Part shown: positions 26,583 to 35,094 of the stretch, in pieces
How positions within the stretch are numbered: the stretch's first letter is position 1
How the letters are laid out: each line of letters begins with the position of its first letter
Assembly: GCA_964595905.1 (NCBI GenBank)
Contig: CAZQSU010000001.1
Span: forward strand, 1 to 64,000
From: JAFDWI01 sp964595905
GTDB taxonomy: Bacteria > Actinomycetota > Acidimicrobiia > Acidimicrobiales > Iamiaceae
Length of the DNA stretch: 64,000 nucleotides
Direction: 5' to 3'
The notes under the pieces: generated by a model
What the model was told of the DNA's origin: nothing
The model's input: the letters and a program-made list of their open reading frames with translations, nothing else
Databases searched by the model: none
Translations under genes and position numbers: made by a program

Positions 26583-28045
26583 GCATGCACGAGCGCCTCA
26601 CCCCGCTGTTCGAACCGCGCGGCGTGGTCGTCGCCGGGGCCTCGACCCACCCGGGCAAGTTCGGGTTCGTGAGCCTGCACAACATCCGCGCCGCCGGCTA
26701 CGAGGGAGCGTTGTACGCGACCAACCGCGCCGGCAGCGAGGTGCTGGGCGAGCCGACCCTCACCGACATCGCCGATCTGCCCGACGGCGCGGTCGACCTG
26801 GTGTTCGTGTGCACCCCGGCCGCGACGAACGTCGAGCTGCTCCGCGCCTGTGCCGCGAAAGGCGTGCGCGCCGCGTTCGTCACGTCCGCCGGCTACGGCG
26901 AGGCCGGCGAAGAGGGCCGCGCCGCACAGGATGAACTCATCGCGGAGGCCGAGCGACTCGGCATGGTGATCGCCGGCCCGAACGGCCAGGGCGTCGTGTC
27001 GACCCCGGTGAAGTTGTGTGCGCAGATCGTCGCGCCGAACCCGCCACCGGGGCGGATCTCGCTCGCGAGCCAGTCGGGCAACCTCGTCTCGTCGTTCATG
27101 AACCACGCGGTGGCCACCGGCGTGGGTATCGCCCGAGCGGTGAGCGCGGGGAACGCCGCGATGCTCGGCGTCGAGGACTACCTCGGCTACTTCGTCGACG
27201 ACCCGGCCACCGCCGTGTCACTCGTCTACGTCGAGGGCGTGCCCGACGGGCGACGCTTCTACGACGCCGCATGCTCGGTCACCGAACGCCAGCCGCTCGT
27301 CGTGCTCAAGGGCGGCGCGACCGCCGGCGGGCAGCGGGCCGCGGCGAGCCACACCGGATCGCTCGCCACCGACGACCGGGTCTTCGACGGCGCGTGCCGC
27401 CAGGCCGGCGCCACCCGCGCGTCGAGCGTCGAAGAGGCCTTCGACACCGCCGCCACCTTCGCCACCCAACCGTTGCCGAAGGGTCCACGGACCGTCGTGG
27501 TGACCACCGCCGGCGGCTGGGGGGTGCTGGGTGCCGACGCGATCACCCGGGGTGGCGTGCTCGAGCTCGTGGCACTTCCCGGTGACCTGCACGACGCACT
27601 CAGCGAGAAGCTGCCGCCCCGGTGGAGCCGCAACAATCCCGTCGACCTCGCCGGTGGGGAGACCCGTGACACGATCCCCGAGGTCCTCGAGCTCATCGCC
27701 GGCCACCCGGGTGTCGACGCGGTGATCTACCTGGGTCTCGGGATCCAGTCGAACCAGGCCCGCCTCGAACGCGACGGGGGCTTCTACCCCGACCACGGCC
27801 TCGAGCGCATCGTCGACTTCCACGAGCGCCAGGACGCCCGCTACGCCCAGGCCGCCGTCGACGTGTCCGAGGCGACGGGCAAACCGGTCCTGTGCGCGAC
27901 CGAGCTGGCCGTGACCCGACCCGACAACCCCGGCGTTGCCACCCTGCGGGCCAATCAGCGGCTGTGCTACCCCTCGGCCGACCGGGCGGTGCGCGCGCTC
28001 GAACACCTGTGGACCTACGCCCGACACCGGCATCGTCGCTCGTGA
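26579..28045 (+). CDS. ADP-forming acyl-CoA synthetase, alpha (CoA-binding) subunit
   Basis: 488 residues. An N-terminal CoA-binding Rossmann domain (FEPRGVVVAGAS, about 10-140) is followed by succinyl-CoA-ligase-like flavodoxin domains with PNGQGVVS, SLASQSGN and AAASHTGSLA; the His of SHTGS is the residue that carries the phosphate in this family. The region after about residue 330 (RWSRNNPVDLAGGETRD) is also typical. It forms the partner of the ATP-grasp gene just upstream. Two upstream starts (GTG 26579, ATG 26585) are close together; GTG is favoured by the GTGA overlap. The stop overlaps the following carboxypeptidase gene. Confidence 0.9.
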   Translation: MSMHERLTPLFEPRGVVVAGASTHPGKFGFVSLHNIRAAGYEGALYATNRAGSEVLGEPTLTDIADLPDGAVDLVFVCTPAATNVELLRACAAKGVRAAFVTSAGYGEAGEEGRAAQDELIAEAERLGMVIAGPNGQGVVSTPVKLCAQIVAPNPPPGRISLASQSGNLVSSFMNHAVATGVGIARAVSAGNAAMLGVEDYLGYFVDDPATAVSLVYVEGVPDGRRFYDAACSVTERQPLVVLKGGATAGGQRAAASHTGSLATDDRVFDGACRQAGATRASSVEEAFDTAATFATQPLPKGPRTVVVTTAGGWGVLGADAITRGGVLELVALPGDLHDALSEKLPPRWSRNNPVDLAGGETRDTIPEVLELIAGHPGVDAVIYLGLGIQSNQARLERDGGFYPDHGLERIVDFHERQDARYAQAAVDVSEATGKPVLCATELAVTRPDNPGVATLRANQRLCYPSADRAVRALEHLWTYARHRHRRS

Positions 28046-29472
28046 CGTCACGTCCCCGAGCCGGACGTGGCCGTCGGGCCACGATCGCCGCGTCGACGGT
28101 CCTGTTCCTCGTGGGCACGCTCGGCTTCGGGGCAACGGCGGCGCCCCGACGAGCAGCCGCGGATGCGGCTCCGTCGACCACGGCGACGCCGGTGTTCAGC
28201 GCCCGGCGGGTGCCCGCCCTCGTGCAGGCGATCGCCGCCGGACCCGAGCTGAAGGCCGAGCTGCTCTCGGTGGTCGACGCCAGCCCGGACGACACCTGTC
28301 TGGCCGTCGACGTCGGCGGCCACGAGCTGTTCCGGGCCGACGCCGAGGCACCCCTCGTGCCGGCGTCGAACCAGAAGATCGTGACCGCGCAGCTCGCCCT
28401 CGACGTACTGGGATCCGACCACCGTTTCTCGACGCAGGTGGGCGGCGCGCTCGGCGGTGACGGCGTGGTCGACGGCGACCTCTACCTGATCGGCGGTGGT
28501 GACCCGGTGCTGCGCACCAAGGCCTACGCCGACTACTTCGGTGCGCTCGCCGGGGCCGGCACCTCCCTCGAAGACCTCGCCGACGCCGTGGTCGCCAAAG
28601 GCGTGAAGCACGTCACCGGGTCGGTCATCGGTGACGAATCACGCTACGACGCCGAGCGGTCGGTTCCCGGCTGGCCCGACCGCTACCTCGACCAACACCA
28701 GCTCGGGCCCTTGTCGGCGCTCGAGGTGAACCAGAGCTTCACGTCGTTCCCCGACACCTATGACGAAGAGAACCTCGGCGCGCTGGTGGCCGCCGCCGAC
28801 CCGCCCGAATTCGCGGCTCGGACCTTTGCCGACCTGCTCGAGGCCCGGGGCGTCCGCATCGACGGTCGGGCCGGCGCCGGGGTGCGCCCGCGGGGCACTG
28901 CCCTCATCGCGAGCGCCACGTCGCCTCCGCTGAGCGCGATCGTGCACGAGATGCTCAACCGCAGCGACAACCAGATCGCCGAACTGCTCGTCAAGGAGGC
29001 CGGTGTCGTCGAAGCCGGCGCCGGAACGACCGCTGCCGGGCTCGCCGTCTTCCAGGCCGCCTTCGACCGGCTCGGCCTGCCCGCCCGGGGCGTGGTGATG
29101 CACGACGGCTCGGGTCTGGGCTACGACAATCGGCTCACCTGTGACCTGCTCGCCGCGTTGTTGGACCGGACGGGCACGGACTCGGCGATCGGGTCGGGCC
29201 TCGCGGTCGGGGGTCGTACGGGAACGCTGCGCGAACGATTCACCGACCCTGCCACCCGGGGCCACATCCGTGCCAAGACCGGAACCCTGAACGACGTCAG
29301 TTCGCTGTCGGGGTTCGCGCAGGCCACCGCGGCGCCGCCCCTCGTCTTCTCGTACATCGCGAACGGGGCTGCGGTCACACCGGCGCTGCTCGAGGTCCAG
29401 GAGCGCCTGGGGGTCGCGCTGGTCGACTATGCCGACGGCGTGCCGCTCGCCGAGGTGTCGCCGCGTCGATGA
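28042..29472 (+). CDS. dacB: D-alanyl-D-alanine carboxypeptidase/endopeptidase (PBP4 class)
   Basis: 476 residues. A basic N-terminus and hydrophobic segment (about 13-33) form a signal peptide or anchor; the rest is exported. The penicillin-binding triad of class C low-molecular-weight PBPs is complete: SxxK as S109-N-Q-K112 in PASNQKI, SxN as SDN in NRSDNQIAEL, and KTG in RAKTGTLND. It trims or cleaves peptidoglycan peptides outside the membrane. The GTG start overlaps the preceding stop (GTGA). The mycobacterial homologue (Rv3627c) lies in another context, so linkage here to acyl-CoA synthetase genes is probably positional only. Confidence 0.92.
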   Translation: MTSRPRAGRGRRATIAASTVLFLVGTLGFGATAAPRRAAADAAPSTTATPVFSARRVPALVQAIAAGPELKAELLSVVDASPDDTCLAVDVGGHELFRADAEAPLVPASNQKIVTAQLALDVLGSDHRFSTQVGGALGGDGVVDGDLYLIGGGDPVLRTKAYADYFGALAGAGTSLEDLADAVVAKGVKHVTGSVIGDESRYDAERSVPGWPDRYLDQHQLGPLSALEVNQSFTSFPDTYDEENLGALVAAADPPEFAARTFADLLEARGVRIDGRAGAGVRPRGTALIASATSPPLSAIVHEMLNRSDNQIAELLVKEAGVVEAGAGTTAAGLAVFQAAFDRLGLPARGVVMHDGSGLGYDNRLTCDLLAALLDRTGTDSAIGSGLAVGGRTGTLRERFTDPATRGHIRAKTGTLNDVSSLSGFAQATAAPPLVFSYIANGAAVTPALLEVQERLGVALVDYADGVPLAEVSPRR

Positions 29473-29559
29473 CCGCGCCGACCACGCCGAGGTGGCACCA
29501 TGGATGAACGGACCCGCGCGTCGGCGTCCGACCCACGCCCGCACCGGAGAGGATCCGTC

Positions 29560-29880
29560 ATGGCTGCAGACGACTCGAGCCCGCAGAAGAGCCTGGGGGA
29601 GATCTTCGAGCTCACCAAGGCCTACGCCAAACAGGAGACCGTCGATCCGATCAAGGGCCTGGGCAAGTTCGTCGGCTTCGGCCTCGGCGCGGCCGTGCTC
29701 GGCGCGCTGTCGATCTGCCTGTTGATCGTGGGGGTGCTCCGTGTGCTGCAGACCGAGACGGGAGCGCACCTGACGGGGAGCCTCACCTGGGTGCCCTATC
29801 TGGTCACCCTGGTGCTCACCGTGATCGTGATCGCGATCGCCGCTTCGGCGATCGCCCGCAAGAAAGGCGCCGACCGATGA
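29560..29880 (+). CDS. Holin-X family (DUF1469-like) small membrane protein
   Basis: 106 residues from ATG 29560, which has GGAGAGGA 6-13 bases upstream; an in-frame ATG at 29500 with GAGGTGG before it is the alternative. Soluble N-terminus, then two transmembrane helices (about 30-55 and 68-95) with a short loop. It resembles the so-called phage holin superfamily III / DUF1469 proteins that are chromosomal in actinobacteria. Nothing around it is phage-like, so the holin label should not be read as function. It overlaps the next gene by 4 bases and appears to start a three-gene cassette of small proteins. Confidence 0.72.
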   Translation: MAADDSSPQKSLGEIFELTKAYAKQETVDPIKGLGKFVGFGLGAAVLGALSICLLIVGVLRVLQTETGAHLTGSLTWVPYLVTLVLTVIVIAIAASAIARKKGADR

Positions 29881-30107
29881 ACGACCACGTCGACCCGCAG
29901 GCCCACAGGGCGAAGATCACGCCGGAGGACATCAGAGCCAAGTTCAGCGAACTCCAGGGCGAGGTCGACACCACCGCGGACGCCGCCAAGTCCACCGCAC
30001 TCACCGTGGGCGCCGTCGTGGCGACCGCGGTCGTTCTCGGGGTGTTCCTGTTCGGGCGGCGCCGTGGCCGCAAGCGCACCACCGTGGTCGAGATCCGGCG
30101 CGTGTGA
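29877..30107 (+). CDS. Small single-pass membrane protein, DUF3618-like
   Basis: 76 residues. A hydrophilic helical N-terminus with ITPEDIRAKFSELQGEV is followed by one transmembrane helix (about 41-59) and a strongly basic C-terminus (GRRRGRKRTTVVEIRRV). The layout resembles DUF3618 proteins that often accompany Holin-X family genes in actinobacteria. The ATG overlaps the stop of the upstream gene (ATGA). Function is unknown; the basic tail would lie in the cytoplasm if the positive-inside rule holds. Confidence 0.7.
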   Translation: MNDHVDPQAHRAKITPEDIRAKFSELQGEVDTTADAAKSTALTVGAVVATAVVLGVFLFGRRRGRKRTTVVEIRRV

Positions 30108-30117
30108 GGGTCGGCCC

Positions 30118-30417
30118 ATGGCCTTTTTGCTGCTGCTCCAGAGAAGGTTCTTCAGTCGGTTCATGGAGGGTCGCCCCGGCCCGTGGGGCGCGCTCGCAGC
30201 CGGCATCTTCGGTTTCCGGATGCTCCTCAAGTGGGGCCGCAAGTCAGAGGACGTCGCCTACCGCGCCGTGCTGAAGCCGGGGGAGACGCTCACGATCGCC
30301 CACTCGACCGACACCGAGGTGTCGGTGAAGCGGAACGCTCGCCGTGAGCGGCGCACCGCGAAGAAGCAACGTCGCAAGACCTCGGGCCGGTCGAAACGCG
30401 AGCCGTCGGCTACGTGA
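30118..30417 (+). CDS. Small basic protein of unknown function
   Basis: 99 residues from ATG 30118 with GAGGGT (30106-30111) upstream. N-terminal hydrophobic/amphipathic stretch (MAFLLLLQRRFF), a Gly/Ala-rich middle that could form one membrane helix (about 22-38), then a hydrophilic half and a very basic tail (RRERRTAKKQRRK). I do not recognise the family. It overlaps trmI by 4 bases, so it may be co-transcribed with the Pup-proteasome side of the region. The pairing of small membrane proteins with Lys/Arg tails suggests an envelope- or nucleic-acid-associated role, which is only a guess. Confidence 0.62.
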   Translation: MAFLLLLQRRFFSRFMEGRPGPWGALAAGIFGFRMLLKWGRKSEDVAYRAVLKPGETLTIAHSTDTEVSVKRNARRERRTAKKQRRKTSGRSKREPSAT

Positions 30418-31193
30418 CACGTCCGGGAGCGGCGCTCGCCGTGGGTGAGCGGGTCCTGCTCATCGATCACAAACGTCGCCGTTACCTCGTGACCCTCGAG
30501 GCGGGTGCCGCGTTCCATTCCCACGCCGGGGTCGTGGAGCACGATGTGATCATCGGCGCATCGGAGGGGGCGGTGTTCCGCGCGACCAAGGGTGGTACCT
30601 ACACGGTCATGAGGCCGACGCTCTCGGACTTCGTGTTGAAGATGCCCCGCGGTGCCCAGGTGATCTACCCCAAGGATCTCGGGCCGCTGCTGCTGCTCGC
30701 CGACATCGGCCCGGGCGTGAAGGTACTCGAATCCGGGGTGGGTTCAGGGGCGTTGTCGATGACGATGCTGCGTGCCGGCGCCGACGTGGTCGGGTACGAA
30801 CTGCGCGAGAACTTCGCCGTCACGGCGCAACGCAACGTCCGGGCGTTCCTTCCCGACGTGGCCGCGGACCGCTACCGGGTGGAGGTGCGCGACGTCTACG
30901 ACGGGATCGACGAGACCGATCTCGACCGGGTCGTGCTCGACCTGCCCGAACCGTGGCAGGCCGTGCCCCACGCGGCACGAGGGCTGCGGCCCGGAGGGAT
31001 CATCGTCGCCTACACCCCCTCGATCACCCAGGCGGTGCAGTTCCGTGAGGCGCTCGGCGCGCACGGCTTCCGGTTCGCCGAGACCACCGAGGTGCTGCGC
31101 CGCACCTGGCACATCGACGGCGCCGCGGTGCGGCCCGACCACCGCATGGTGGCCCACACCGGCTTTCTCAGCGAGGCCCGCTGGCTCGGTTGA
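30414..31193 (+). CDS. trmI: tRNA (adenine-58-N1)-methyltransferase
   Basis: 259 residues from GTG overlapping the previous stop. It methylates A58 in the T-loop of tRNA. The N-terminal beta domain (GERVLLIDHKRRRYLVTLE) and the methyltransferase motif KVLESGVGSGALSM with VVGYELRENF are typical of the bacterial TrmI tetramer family (Rv2118c). DLDRVVLDLPEPWQA is the conserved motif IV region. In mycobacteria trmI also lies close to mpa and dop, so its position just before the Pup-proteasome genes is conserved. Confidence 0.95.
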   Translation: MTRPGAALAVGERVLLIDHKRRRYLVTLEAGAAFHSHAGVVEHDVIIGASEGAVFRATKGGTYTVMRPTLSDFVLKMPRGAQVIYPKDLGPLLLLADIGPGVKVLESGVGSGALSMTMLRAGADVVGYELRENFAVTAQRNVRAFLPDVAADRYRVEVRDVYDGIDETDLDRVVLDLPEPWQAVPHAARGLRPGGIIVAYTPSITQAVQFREALGAHGFRFAETTEVLRRTWHIDGAAVRPDHRMVAHTGFLSEARWLG

Positions 31194-31206
31194 GCGACGA
31201 CTCCGG

Positions 31207-31255
31207 TCGTTCCCGACGGATCGATCGTTCCCGACGGATCAGTCGTTCTCGATGA
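31207..31255 (+). repeat. Three 18-base tandem repeats between convergent trmI and ferredoxin genes
   Basis: The unit TCGTTCCCGACGGATC plus two bases occurs at 31207 and 31225, with a diverged third copy from 31243 (TCGTTCTCGATGAA) that already encodes the end of the ferredoxin. It may influence transcript ends, but no clear hairpin with a T run was found. Confidence 0.6.
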
Positions 31256-31475
31256 AGATGCACTCGCCGGGGCATTCCTCGGACGCCTCGACGGTGGCAT
31301 CCTCGAGTCCGTCGGGTACCGTCGCCTGGCTGGCCGCGCCGCCCGGGTCGTTCAGCGGTTCACCGTCCTGCTTGACATAGGCGAGACCGTCGTCGAGGAG
31401 AACGAAGACTTCGGGACAGATCTCTTCGCAAAGACCGTCACCAGTGCACAGATCCTGGTCGATCCACACCTTCAT
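31239..31475 (-). CDS. Ferredoxin (3Fe-4S/4Fe-4S type)
   Basis: 78 residues, a small acidic electron carrier. The cluster ligands are C10 (DLCTGDG), C16 and C20 (CEEICPEVF) and, near the C-terminus, C68 and C72 (CPGECIF). The first motif has Asp-Gly where an extra Cys sits in classical 4Fe-4S ferredoxins, as in single 3Fe-4S ferredoxins that serve cytochromes P450. It is convergent with trmI and divergent from arc. No P450 or oxidoreductase is adjacent; a korB fragment lies at the far left of the window. A TAACGT box at 31541-31546 gives a leader of about 58 bases. Confidence 0.9.
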   Translation of the reverse strand: MKVWIDQDLCTGDGLCEEICPEVFVLLDDGLAYVKQDGEPLNDPGGAASQATVPDGLEDATVEASEECPGECIFIEND

Positions 31476-31540
31476 AATCAGCTGCAGCCTCGTGTCGCGG
31501 ACAGTCGGGACTCTTCGATCCTTCGAACCCCTCGAAACTC

Positions 31541-31546
31541 ACGTTA
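31541..31546 (-). promoter_or_regulatory. Candidate -10 element of the ferredoxin gene
   Basis: TAACGT on the minus strand. Between it and the ATG are three imperfect TCGAAGG-like repeats (31509-31538), a possible operator. Weak evidence. Confidence 0.35.
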
Positions 31547-31658
31547 GGCGCCCCGAAGGTCGTTCCACCATTCGGCGCCGGTGCCAGCAGTCACACCGCA
31601 CGCCGCCGAGCCGGATCGCGGCGGGTGTTGCATCACTCCGAAGCGACCGGCGAGCCGG

Positions 31659-31664
31659 TAGGGT
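31659..31664 (+). promoter_or_regulatory. -10 element of arc/mpa
   Basis: TAGGGT, 5 bases before the in-frame TTG at 31670. It makes the upstream ATG (31625) unlikely because that would precede the transcript start. Confidence 0.45.
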
Positions 31665-31669
31665 CGCTC

Positions 31670-33454
31670 TTGATCAGCGATCGAATCGAGCGAGCCGAGG
31701 AGGTGATTCCGATCGGACCTGACGACCGTAACGACGCCACCAGGGTCGCGGAACTCACGAGGTACTGCGACGAGTTGGAGTTCGAACTCGCCGATCTCCG
31801 CCGCCGTGCGGCCTCGGGACCGGCGCGGATCCACGAACTCGAGGACCGTCTGGGCGACACCCGGGCACAGCTCGCGCAGGCCGTGTCACGCAACGAGAAA
31901 CTGACCTTCACCCTGCGCGAGGCGCGCGACCACATCGCCAGCTTGCGTGAGGAGGTCGACAAGCTCACCCAACCGCCGGCCGCGTACGGCACCCTGCTCG
32001 CGGTGAACGACGACGGAACCGTCGACGTGTTCTCGGGCGGTCGCAAGATGCGAGTCGCCGTGGCGCTGGAAGCAACCGACGCGCTCGAGATCGGTATGGA
32101 GGTCGTGCTCAACGACTCGCTGAACGTCGTGTTGGCCCGCGAACCGGAGTCCCAGGGCGAGGTCGTCACGTTCTCCGAACACATCGACCACGGCCGGGCA
32201 CTGGTCAGCGCCCACACCGACGAGGAGCGCGTCGTGGCGCTCGCGCCGAGCCTGCGCGGCGTCAAGTTGCGTGCCGGCGACACCCTGCGGATGGACTCGC
32301 GGTCGGGCCTGCTGCTCGAGAAGCTGCCGCGCCCCGAGGTCGAACAGCTCGTGCTCGAAGAGGTCCCCGACATCACCTACGCCGACGTGGGCGGGCTCGA
32401 CTCGCAGATCGAGCAGATCGCGGACGCGGTCGAGTTGCCCTACGTGCACGCGGACCTGTTCGCCGAACACGATCTGCCCGCGCCGAAGGGGATCCTGCTG
32501 TACGGCCCGCCGGGCTGCGGCAAGACCCTCATCGCCAAGGCGGTCGCCAACTCGCTCGCCAAGAAGGTCGCCGAGGTCTCGGGCGACGAACACGCGCGCA
32601 GCTACTTCCTGAACATCAAGGGACCGGAGCTTCTGAACAAGTACGTGGGCGAGACCGAGCGTCAGATCCGCCTGGTCTTCCAGCGGGCACGCGAGAAGTC
32701 CGAGGAGGGCTGGCCGGTCATCGTGTTCTTCGACGAGATGGACTCGATGTTCCGCACCCGGGGGACCGGGATCTCCTCGGACATGGAATCGACGATCGTG
32801 CCGCAGCTCCTCGCCGAGATCGACGGGGTCGAGGCGTTGCGGAACGTGATCGTCATCGGTGCGTCGAACCGCGAGGATCTCATCGACCCGGCGATCCTGC
32901 GACCGGGCCGGCTCGACGTCAAGATCAAGATCGAACGACCCGACGCCGAGGCCGCCGCCCAGATCTTCGCCCGCTACCTCAACACCGAGCTGCCCCTCGA
33001 CCCGGACCTGATCGCCGAGACGGGAGATGCCGAGAGCGCGATCACCGCGATGATCTCCGACACCGTCGCCGAGATGTACCGCACCGACCAGTCCAATCGG
33101 TTCCTGGAGGTGACCTACGCCAACGGCGACAAGGAGGTCATGTTCTTCAAGGACTTCGCGTCCGGCGCGATGATCGAGAACATCGTCCGTCGGGCCAAGA
33201 AGCTGGCCATCAAGCGCGTCATCTCGGGTGGTCCTCGGGGGTTGCGCACGGTCGATCTGATCGACTCGATCCACCAGGAGTACAAGGAACACGAGGATCT
33301 GCCCAACACCACCAACCCGGACGACTGGGCCAAGATCTCGGGCAAGAAGGGTGAACGGATCGTGTACGTGCGCACGCTGGTCAGCCGCGACTCCGACGCC
33401 AAGGGCGACGGCGGACGGGCCATCGAGCGCGTGGCGACCGGTCAGTACCTGTGA
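31670..33454 (+). CDS. arc: Proteasomal AAA+ ATPase (ARC/Mpa)
   Basis: 594 residues from TTG 31670; GTG 31703 is an alternative start. The hexameric unfoldase captures Pup-tagged proteins and threads them into the 20S proteasome. An N-terminal coiled coil (about 20-100), which binds Pup, is followed by two OB domains (about 105-235) and the AAA module: Walker A GPPGCGKT (about 279-286), Walker B VIVFFDEMDSMF and the sensor segment VIGASNRED. The protein ends GQYL, the C-terminal motif whose penultimate Tyr docks into the proteasome alpha ring. dop follows after 37 bases. Confidence 0.96.
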   Translation: MISDRIERAEEVIPIGPDDRNDATRVAELTRYCDELEFELADLRRRAASGPARIHELEDRLGDTRAQLAQAVSRNEKLTFTLREARDHIASLREEVDKLTQPPAAYGTLLAVNDDGTVDVFSGGRKMRVAVALEATDALEIGMEVVLNDSLNVVLAREPESQGEVVTFSEHIDHGRALVSAHTDEERVVALAPSLRGVKLRAGDTLRMDSRSGLLLEKLPRPEVEQLVLEEVPDITYADVGGLDSQIEQIADAVELPYVHADLFAEHDLPAPKGILLYGPPGCGKTLIAKAVANSLAKKVAEVSGDEHARSYFLNIKGPELLNKYVGETERQIRLVFQRAREKSEEGWPVIVFFDEMDSMFRTRGTGISSDMESTIVPQLLAEIDGVEALRNVIVIGASNREDLIDPAILRPGRLDVKIKIERPDAEAAAQIFARYLNTELPLDPDLIAETGDAESAITAMISDTVAEMYRTDQSNRFLEVTYANGDKEVMFFKDFASGAMIENIVRRAKKLAIKRVISGGPRGLRTVDLIDSIHQEYKEHEDLPNTTNPDDWAKISGKKGERIVYVRTLVSRDSDAKGDGGRAIERVATGQYL

Positions 33455-33491
33455 CGGGCAGCAACCCGTCGACCAACCGCTAGGCGGGTCC

Positions 33492-34997
33492 ATGGCCATC
33501 CACAAGTACCTGGGGCTCGAGACCGAGTTCGGCATCGTCCACCGGGGTGTTGCCGATCCGAACCCGATCGCCGCGTCGTCGTTGCTGATCAACGCCTATC
33601 TGGACTCGATCGCACGCGCCGAGACGAGCCCGGGCGATCCGCGCATCGACTGGGATTTCGAGAGCGAGACGCCCGGCAAGGACGCCCGCGACGCGCCCGC
33701 GCCGTCGTCGAGTCCGCCACAGGTGGAGACCCATCTGGTCAACACCGTGCTCGGTAACGGGGCGCGCTACTACGTCGATCACGCGCACCCGGAGCTGTCG
33801 ACGCCCGAATGCGCCGATGCCCGGTCGATCGTCGTGTGGGACGCGGCCGCCGAGGTGATCATCCAGCGTTCGATGGCGGCCGCCTCCTCGATGCTCGGGC
33901 CCGGCGAGGAGCTCGTGGTCCACAAGAACAACTCCGACGGCAAGGGCAACTCCTACGGGTGCCACGAGAACTACCTGATCGCCCGATCGGTGCCCTTCCA
34001 CCGGATCGTCGACCACTGCACCGCCCACTTCGTGACCCGACAGCTCTTCACCGGTTCGGGCAAGATCGGCAGCGAGTTGCCGGGCGTGGACGTCGACTAC
34101 CAGCTCACCCAGCGCGCGGACTTCTTCGAAGCCGAGGTCGGCCTCGAGACGACGCTGAAGCGTCCGATCATCAACACCCGCGACGAGCCGCACTCGGATT
34201 CGACCAAGTACCGCCGTCTGCACGTCATCTGCGCGGATGCGAACTGTTCGGAGGTCGCGACCCTTCTCAAGGTCGGCACGACCGCGCTCGTGCTGGCGAT
34301 GGTCGAAGACGACGTCGCGCTTCCCGACGTGCGCTTCACCTCACCGGTGGGGGCGATGCGGGCGGTGTCGATGGATCTCGAGCTCGATCGGCCACTGTCG
34401 TGCATCGACGGTTCGACGACCACGGCGCTCGGCGTGCAGTTCGACCTCCTCGGGTGCGCGGAGCGCTACGTCGCCGCGGGCGGCGCAGACGCGGTCGGCG
34501 GCGACGAGGTCGCCGCACTGGTGCTCGGACACTGGCGCGACGTGCTCGAGGGCCTCGAGGCCGAGCCGATGGCGCTCGCCGACCGGCTCGACTGGGTCGC
34601 GAAGTACCGCCTGCTCGACGCCTACCGGACCCGGCATGCGCTGGGGTGGAACGACCGGCGCCTCGATGCGATCGCGCTGCAGTACCACGACCTGCGCCCC
34701 GGACGCTCCCTCGCGTCACGCGCCGGACTGGTGCGGATCTCCAGCGACGACGAGGTCGCGCACGCGGTGGATCATCCGCCCGAGGACACCCGCGCGTGGT
34801 TCCGTGGGACGTGCCTGAAGCGCTACCCCGATGCGGTGGTGGCAGCGAATTGGGATTCGATGGTGTTCGACGTGGGCGAGCCGCCCCTGCGTCGGGTGCC
34901 CATGATGGAGCCGGGTCGGGGCACGCGCGCCCAGGTCGGCGGGCTGGTCGACGCGAGCGCGACCGCGGCGGAACTGATCGCCCGACTCGGCTCCTGA
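33492..34997 (+). CDS. dop: Pup deamidase/depupylase
   Basis: 501 residues. It removes Pup from substrates and, where Pup ends in Gln, deamidates it to Glu. Start ATG 33492 gives IHKYLGLETEFGI, the carboxylate-amine-ligase metal site (Glu10, Glu12). The catalytic Asp is D96 in YYVDHAHPELSTPEC. The insertion around residues 45-80 is the Dop-loop that distinguishes Dop from PafA. HKNNSDGKGNSYGCHENYL and RPIINTRDEPHSD are conserved with PafA. The gene lies in the fixed order arc-dop-pup-prcB-prcA. Since the local Pup already ends in Glu, depupylation is probably its main task here. Confidence 0.95.
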   Translation: MAIHKYLGLETEFGIVHRGVADPNPIAASSLLINAYLDSIARAETSPGDPRIDWDFESETPGKDARDAPAPSSSPPQVETHLVNTVLGNGARYYVDHAHPELSTPECADARSIVVWDAAAEVIIQRSMAAASSMLGPGEELVVHKNNSDGKGNSYGCHENYLIARSVPFHRIVDHCTAHFVTRQLFTGSGKIGSELPGVDVDYQLTQRADFFEAEVGLETTLKRPIINTRDEPHSDSTKYRRLHVICADANCSEVATLLKVGTTALVLAMVEDDVALPDVRFTSPVGAMRAVSMDLELDRPLSCIDGSTTTALGVQFDLLGCAERYVAAGGADAVGGDEVAALVLGHWRDVLEGLEAEPMALADRLDWVAKYRLLDAYRTRHALGWNDRRLDAIALQYHDLRPGRSLASRAGLVRISSDDEVAHAVDHPPEDTRAWFRGTCLKRYPDAVVAANWDSMVFDVGEPPLRRVPMMEPGRGTRAQVGGLVDASATAAELIARLGS

Positions 34998-35053
34998 ACG
35001 CCCGCGGACGGGCGCGGTGTCGAAGATGCGTGTGCGCCCCGTCGCCGTCTCGA

Positions 35054-35059
35054 TAGCTT
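35054..35059 (+). promoter_or_regulatory. Candidate -10 element of pup
   Basis: TAGCTT, followed by a leader of about 28 bases that contains GAAGGA (35082-35087), a good ribosome site for the GTG at 35095. Confidence 0.4.
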
Positions 35060-35094
35060 GGGGGCACCATCTTTCGAACACGAAGGACCGCGCT

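Noticed and set aside
29560..29880. Prophage remnant suggested by the holin-family name
   Set aside because: No integrase, capsid, tail or lysis gene lies nearby; this family is common as ordinary chromosomal membrane proteins in actinobacteria.
35017..35094. ATG at 35017 as the pup start
   Set aside because: It lies before the candidate promoter and adds residues not found in Pup; GTG 35095 has a good ribosome site.
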